The notes under the pieces are model-generated. The model worked only from the letters and a program-made list of their open reading frames with translations, was not told the origin of the DNA and searched no databases. From Flavobacterium sp. (lineage in GTDB: Bacteria; Bacteroidota; Bacteroidia; Flavobacteriales; Flavobacteriaceae), in NCBI GenBank assembly GCA_030151255.1, contig JASLED010000006.1:1-11538 (forward strand): DNA of 11,538 bases. Direction: 5' to 3'. Position 1 is the stretch's first letter. Each line of letters begins with the position of its first letter. The position numbers were made by a program, and so were the translations under genes. Shown piece after piece: positions 8,602 to 11,538 of this stretch.

Positions 8602-9090
8602 TTAAAAAATTAGGTTGTTTTTAGATTTAATATTTTCTGCTTTTATTTCATAAACAGCAGAAACCAATTTAATGGATTTTATTTTTTCGATTACTGTAGA
8701 AATATCAAATTGTTCGTCTGTATTTTCAATTTTTAGAAAGTAATCTACCATTTTTAATTCAGGTAATAAATAGCCTTGTTTGCTAATTGTAGATACAACG
8801 TTTTGAAACAGTGGAGCGTTTATTTGAGATTCTGGAAATAAAAAGGCTTTATTGGATACTAATTTCCATAAAACATGATAATCGGTATCATCATATTCAA
8901 ATAAAGAAAAACAAGCCAAACCTTGTTCTGTTTCTATTTCTACATCGTTTTTTGTGCGTTCTAAATATAAACTCAATGCAGTATTTACAAGGTAAGTAAC
9001 CTTGAAGTCTTCTTTGCGCGATGAATGTATTGCTATTAGGCTATAGTTTTCAGCCTCAAAGTCTTCCAATTTTAGAACTACCGCTCCCAT
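8602..9090 (-). CDS. IPExxxVDY-family protein, function unknown
   Basis: This 162-residue soluble protein has no signal peptide or membrane segment. It carries the signature LPELKMVDYFLKIE at residues 109-122, the family's IPExxxVDY motif with Leu in place of the first Ile. I know this as a family of unknown function in Bacteroidota, placed beside rnc and pyk. The C-terminal part (about 125-162) is lysine-rich and may be helical; the middle has an aromatic/acidic stretch, FEYDDTDYHVLW (64-75). The only early Met is residue 1, so the ATG at 9090 is secure. A -7 promoter match lies 19 bases upstream, and pyk follows after 4 bases. A role linked to either neighbour is only inferred from context. 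Confidence 0.85.
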   Translation of the reverse strand: MGAVVLKLEDFEAENYSLIAIHSSRKEDFKVTYLVNTALSLYLERTKNDVEIETEQGLACFSLFEYDDTDYHVLWKLVSNKAFLFPESQINAPLFQNVVSTISKQGYLLPELKMVDYFLKIENTDEQFDISTVIEKIKSIKLVSAVYEIKAENIKSKNNLIF

Positions 9091-9109
9091 CTTTGCTATT
9101 GATTAGATA

Positions 9110-9117
9110 CAAAGATA
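9110..9117 (-). promoter_or_regulatory. Candidate -7 promoter element for the IPExxxVDY-pyk unit
   Basis: On the minus strand the bases are TATCTTTG, an exact TAnnTTTG match. The element ends 19 bases before the ATG at 9090, predicting a leader of roughly a dozen bases. It lies in the 98-base gap after rnc. I see no clear -33 TTG. No convincing terminator is seen between rnc and this element; only a weak AT-only inverted repeat is present (AGTTAA/TTAACT, 9164-9177). Readthrough from rnc may therefore add to expression. Confidence 0.55.
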
Positions 9118-9188
9118 CGATTTTATGTTCTTAAAAAAGTGATGATAATTAGAAGAATTATTAAGTTAATGTTAACTATTTGAATAAA

Positions 9189-9935
9189 TTAGGGGTTTAT
9201 TTTGCTCTGTAATGCAAAATATGCTCTTTGAGATGCCTTTTCTTCAGCTTTTTTCTTTGATGTGGCTCTTCCTTTCGCAATTAATTTATTGTCAATAAAT
9301 AGTTTAACTCCAAAATATTTTACATCCTCCATGGTTTGTTCTTCAAAAGAATCAAATTTGAAAGAATGTTTTGTTTTTTGACACCATTCTATCAACAAGC
9401 TTTTATAACTTGTAATTTTTGTTTCTAGATGCTGAATGTCTTTTATGGTAGATATTAGACGATGGTGAATAAATTTTTCACAGGCAGGATATCCTCTATC
9501 TAAATAAATAGCTCCAATTAACGATTCTAAAATATTACCATGAATATTTTCTCCAAATTGTTGATTGCCCATTTTGCTTTCAACCAAGTTAATTAATCGT
9601 AAGTCTTTTCCAATTTTATTTAGATTTTCTCTACTTACAATTTTTGAGCGCATTTTGGTTAGATAACCTTCGTCTCCATTTGGAACCTCAAGGTAAAGAT
9701 GTGATGCAATTACTGAATTTAGCATTGCATCGCCTAGAAATTCTAAACGCTCGTAGTTTAATGCATTGCCTTGATTATCAGTTTTATTCATAGATCTATG
9801 TGTAAATGCTAGTTCATAATAAGCTAGATCTACTGGTTCTGCATCTATAATTTGAATAATCTTCTGATAAAAATTCCCGTCCTTTTTTATTGAACGGGAG
9901 TTTTTGAATATTTTATTAAATATAGTATTCAACAT
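9189..9935 (-). CDS. rnc: Ribonuclease III
   Basis: Cytoplasmic endonuclease that cuts double-stranded RNA and processes rRNA precursors and some mRNAs. The protein is 248 residues, slightly longer than E. coli Rnc because of an N-terminal extension of about 24 residues, which I recall as common in Flavobacteriia. The catalytic domain has the signature YERLEFLGDAML (61-72), giving acidic residues Glu62, Glu65 and Asp69. The second metal-site motif is HGNILESLIGAIYLD (132-146), with Glu137 conserved but Asn134 where E. coli has Asp114. A double-stranded RNA-binding domain spans about 177-245 and ends with the typical SKKKAEEKAS helix. The ATG at 9935 is 12 bases after the fabF stop, consistent with cotranscription. 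Codons 11-22 form an RNA hairpin followed by a U-run, annotated separately. Confidence 0.97.
   Translation of the reverse strand: MLNTIFNKIFKNSRSIKKDGNFYQKIIQIIDAEPVDLAYYELAFTHRSMNKTDNQGNALNYERLEFLGDAMLNSVIASHLYLEVPNGDEGYLTKMRSKIVSRENLNKIGKDLRLINLVESKMGNQQFGENIHGNILESLIGAIYLDRGYPACEKFIHHRLISTIKDIQHLETKITSYKSLLIEWCQKTKHSFKFDSFEEQTMEDVKYFGVKLFIDNKLIAKGRATSKKKAEEKASQRAYFALQSKINP
9870..9905 (-). other. Hairpin with trailing U-run inside the first codons of rnc
   Basis: In the rnc mRNA an 8-base-pair stem (UCCCGUUC with GGACGGGA, one G-U pair) encloses a 9-base A-rich loop. Beyond one A-C mismatch the stem can be extended by five A-U pairs. The right arm runs straight into five U. It covers codons 11-22, about 30 bases after the ATG. 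By shape it resembles an intrinsic terminator or a double-stranded RNA target for the encoded enzyme itself. The structure is read by eye; function is inferred. Confidence 0.5.
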
Positions 9936-9947
9936 TAAGTTGTGGTA

Positions 9948-11201
9948 TTACATATCTAATTTTTTCACCAATATACAAGCATTGTGACCACCAAAACCAA
10001 AAGTATTACTCATACCTACTTTTACATCTCTTTTTTGAGCTTTGTTGAAAGTAAAGTTTAATTTAGAATCAATACTTTCATCATCTGTAAAGTGGTTTAT
10101 TGTTGGAGGAACAATACCGTGTTTGATAGATAAAATAACCGAAATTCCTTCAACAACACCCGCTGCACCTAATAAGTGACCAGTCATTGATTTTGTAGAA
10201 TTTAAGTTCATTGAGTATGCATGTTCTCCAAAAACATTTAAAATAGCTTTAGATTCTGCAATATCTCCAAGTGGAGTAGAAGTTCCATGTAAGTTTACTA
10301 CATCTACATCAGTAGGTTGTAAACCAGCATCTCTTAAACAGTTTAGCATTACATTTGTAGCACCTAATCCATCAGGATGTGGAGCTGTTAAATGGTGCGC
10401 ATCTGCAGACATACCGCCACCGCCAATTTCACAATAAATTTTTGCTCCACGAGCAACAGCATGCTCATATTCTTCTATAACTAAAGCACCAGCGCCTTCA
10501 CCTAATACAAATCCGTCACGATCTTTATCCATTGGACGAGATGCGGTTTGAGGATCGTCATTTCTAGTTGATAATGCGTGCATTGCATTAAATCCGCCTA
10601 CACCAGCAATTGTTACAGCAGCTTCTGAACCACCAGTAACCATGATATCGGCCATTCCTAAACGGATATAATTAAAAGCATCTATAATTGCATTTGTAGA
10701 AGAAGCACACGCCGATACAGTTGTGAAGTTTGGACCTCTTAAACCGTATTTTATAGAAATGTGTCCGCCAGCAATATCGGCAATCATTTTAGGAATAAAG
10801 AAAGGGTTAAATCTTGGTGTTCCATTTCCATTTACGAAGTCTGTTACTTCATTTTGAAATGTTTCCAAACCTCCAATTCCAGATCCCCAGATTACTCCAG
10901 CTCTGTCTTTGTCTATTTTATCTATATCTAAACCTGAATCTACAACTGCTTCGTCAGCACAAACTATTGCTAATTGAGCATATCTGTCCATTTTACGAGC
11001 CTCTTTGCGATCGATAAAATCTTCTACGTTGAAGTTTTTTACTTCGCATGCAAATTGGGTTTTGAAATTGGTAGCATCAAAATGTGTAATTGGAGCAGCT
11101 CCGCTTACGCCATTGATAAGATTGTTCCAATACTCTTGGATATTATTCCCAATTGGGGTAACTGCTCCTAGACCGGTAACAACAACTCGCCTTAATTTCA
11201 T
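9948..11201 (-). CDS. fabF: Beta-ketoacyl-[acyl-carrier-protein] synthase II (FabF)
   Basis: Elongation condensing enzyme of type II fatty acid synthesis: it joins malonyl-ACP to acyl-ACP with loss of CO2, in the cytoplasm as a homodimer. The 417-residue length is typical. The Cys-His-His triad is visible: Cys165 in TVSACASSTNA, His305 in LHGTSTPLGD and His342 in KSMTGHLLGAAG, with Lys337 nearby. Ile109 in GSGIGG corresponds to the FabF acyl-pocket residue (a Gly in FabB), favouring FabF over FabB. The Gly-rich NTFGFGGHNA loop (399-408) carries the gatekeeper Phe. The start at 11201 gives the usual MKLRRVVVTGLGAVTPIG. It is downstream of its substrate carrier acpP and 12 bases upstream of rnc, the classic acpP-fabF-rnc order. 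The 183-base gap to acpP contains hairpins that could set fabF below acpP. Confidence 0.98.
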   Translation of the reverse strand: MKLRRVVVTGLGAVTPIGNNIQEYWNNLINGVSGAAPITHFDATNFKTQFACEVKNFNVEDFIDRKEARKMDRYAQLAIVCADEAVVDSGLDIDKIDKDRAGVIWGSGIGGLETFQNEVTDFVNGNGTPRFNPFFIPKMIADIAGGHISIKYGLRGPNFTTVSACASSTNAIIDAFNYIRLGMADIMVTGGSEAAVTIAGVGGFNAMHALSTRNDDPQTASRPMDKDRDGFVLGEGAGALVIEEYEHAVARGAKIYCEIGGGGMSADAHHLTAPHPDGLGATNVMLNCLRDAGLQPTDVDVVNLHGTSTPLGDIAESKAILNVFGEHAYSMNLNSTKSMTGHLLGAAGVVEGISVILSIKHGIVPPTINHFTDDESIDSKLNFTFNKAQKRDVKVGMSNTFGFGGHNACILVKKLDM

Positions 11202-11224
11202 AAAGTAAATATTATGGTTTATAA

Positions 11225-11272
11225 GTTAAAAAACCCAATTTTTCTCTTTGTTTAAAAGGAAACATTGGGTTT
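11225..11272 (-). terminator. Terminator-like hairpin just upstream of fabF (possible attenuator)
   Basis: On the minus strand a 9-base-pair stem AAACCCAAT (11264-11272) with ATTGGGTTT (11231-11239) continues inward. After a G-A mismatch come about nine more pairs (one mismatch, one G-U) and an AAAC loop. The right arm runs into a six-T tract (11228-11233). It lies between acpP and fabF, ending about 27 bases before the fabF ATG. I see no promoter match between it and fabF, so complete termination would silence fabF. Partial termination or regulation is more likely. Confidence 0.6.
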
Positions 11273-11290
11273 GTTTTTTTGTATGTTTTT

Positions 11291-11304
11291 CAGGTAAAAA
11301 CCTG
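11291..11304 (-). other. Small hairpin in the acpP-fabF spacer
   Basis: On the minus strand CAGGT and ACCTG form a perfect 5-base-pair stem around a four-T loop, followed by a short A-run. It stands between the two larger hairpins of the spacer. It is too weak for a terminator and has no U-run after it. It could be part of a structured fabF leader RNA. Just upstream (11305-11311) the transcript reads AAAAGGA, which is complementary to UCCUUUU in the left arm of the following terminator-like hairpin. Confidence 0.35.
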
Positions 11305-11317
11305 TCCTTTTTATTTT

Positions 11318-11325
11318 CAAAATCA
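11318..11325 (-). promoter_or_regulatory. Weak -7-like element that could start a fabF leader RNA
   Basis: On the minus strand the bases are TGATTTTG, five of the six fixed positions of TAnnTTTG. A start about seven bases downstream would give a fabF leader of roughly 110 bases holding the 11291-11304 hairpin and the terminator-like hairpin. No -33 TTG is seen, and in such AT-rich DNA a near-match is easily chance. It is the best promoter-like site I find between acpP and fabF. Confidence 0.2.
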
Positions 11326-11348
11326 TTATATGTCTTAAAAATAATAAC

Positions 11349-11375
11349 ACCCACGTGTTGTATAAACACGTGGGT
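11349..11375 (-). terminator. Hairpin downstream of acpP, possible weak terminator
   Basis: A perfect 11-base-pair stem, ACCCACGTGTT (11349-11359) with AACACGTGGGT (11365-11375), encloses a five-base loop. It begins about 10 bases after the acpP stop codon. On the minus strand the following sequence is T-rich but broken (GTTATTATTTTT), so it may be a leaky terminator or a 3'-end stabilising hairpin protecting the abundant acpP message. Confidence 0.6.
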
Positions 11376-11384
11376 TGTCAGTTA

Positions 11385-11538
11385 TTATTTTTTAGCCTCT
11401 TCAATGTAAGAGATAGCTTGACCAACTGTAGCAATGTTTTCTGCTTGATCATCTGGAATTTGAATATCGAATTCTTTTTCGAACTCCATGATAAGCTCAA
11501 CAGTGTCTAGTGAATCAGCTCCTAAATCATTAGTGAAG
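11385..11538 (-). CDS. acpP: Acyl carrier protein, C-terminal 50 residues (cut by window edge)
   Basis: Carries growing acyl chains as thioesters on a 4'-phosphopantetheine arm during fatty acid synthesis. The visible part encodes 50 residues and a TAA stop. It includes the modification site FTNDLGADSLDTVELIM, whose Ser (codon 11511-11513) in the DSL motif takes the prosthetic group. This leads into the acidic helix II and the EFDIQIPDDQAENIATVGQAISYI segment typical of AcpP. Roughly the first third of the gene is outside the window. It is the first visible member of the acpP-fabF-rnc cluster and the substrate partner of FabF. The open frame is intact up to the window edge. Confidence 0.97.
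   Translation of the reverse strand, partial: FTNDLGADSLDTVELIMEFEKEFDIQIPDDQAENIATVGQAISYIEEAKK

Noticed and set aside
9164..9177. AT-only inverted repeat AGTTAA/TTAACT after rnc as a terminator
   Set aside because: The stem has a single G-C pair position at each end, a two-base loop and no adjacent U-run on the minus strand, so it is too weak to call.
9998..10005. Exact minus-strand TAnnTTTG match (TACTTTTG) inside the 3' end of fabF, about 60 bases before rnc
   Set aside because: It falls in codons for the conserved NTFGFGG loop, so the sequence is explained by the protein. There is no -33 TTG, and such 8-mers arise by chance in AT-rich DNA.
10814..11208. Plus-strand open frames opposite the fabF start
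   Set aside because: They overlap the conserved FabF N-terminus in antisense, mutually overlap in different frames and show no protein-like composition.
1..11538. Mobile element, CRISPR array, tRNA or horizontally acquired island
   Set aside because: I saw no transposase, direct-repeat array, tRNA-like cloverleaf or composition break by eye. All genes look like conserved core genes with similar codon use.

Overview
The window is AT-rich, gene-dense chromosomal DNA that looks like a member of the Bacteroidota, most likely class Flavobacteriia. Four things point that way. Three genes have matches to the Bacteroidota -7 promoter element TAnnTTTG about 20 bases before their start codons. No clear Shine-Dalgarno sequences are visible. 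An IPExxxVDY-type protein lies between rnc and pyk. The protein sequences (FabF, RNase III, the large M16 peptidase) read as flavobacterial. No mobile element, CRISPR array, tRNA or rRNA is visible, and no intergenic stretch exceeds 300 bases.

Left part, + strand (1-4005): a small lipoprotein of unknown function with its own promoter match, followed 2 bases later by mfd, the transcription-repair coupling factor. The two are probably one transcription unit. It ends at a strong bidirectional terminator (about 4022-4055), shared with a convergent gene on the - strand.

Middle, - strand (4073-6997): a large exported M16 (insulinase/pitrilysin-like) zinc peptidase with its own promoter match.

Right part, - strand (7167-11538), in transcription order: acpP (partial, cut by the window edge), fabF, rnc, an IPExxxVDY-family gene and pyk. 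acpP-fabF-rnc is a widely conserved fatty-acid/RNA-processing cluster. The IPExxxVDY gene has its own promoter match and is followed 4 bases later by pyk, which ends at a perfect palindromic terminator. The region thus joins acyl-carrier protein and condensing enzyme, double-stranded RNA processing and the last step of glycolysis.

All the protein genes are recognisable families apart from the lipoprotein and the IPExxxVDY protein, whose functions are unknown, and I see no evidence for a wholly new multi-gene system. The most interesting signals are at RNA level. The 183-base acpP-fabF spacer holds three hairpins, including a terminator-like one ending about 27 bases before the fabF start. The first codons of rnc contain a hairpin followed by a U-run, a candidate self-cleavage or attenuation site. 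RNase III also has Asn where the E. coli enzyme has the metal ligand Asp114.
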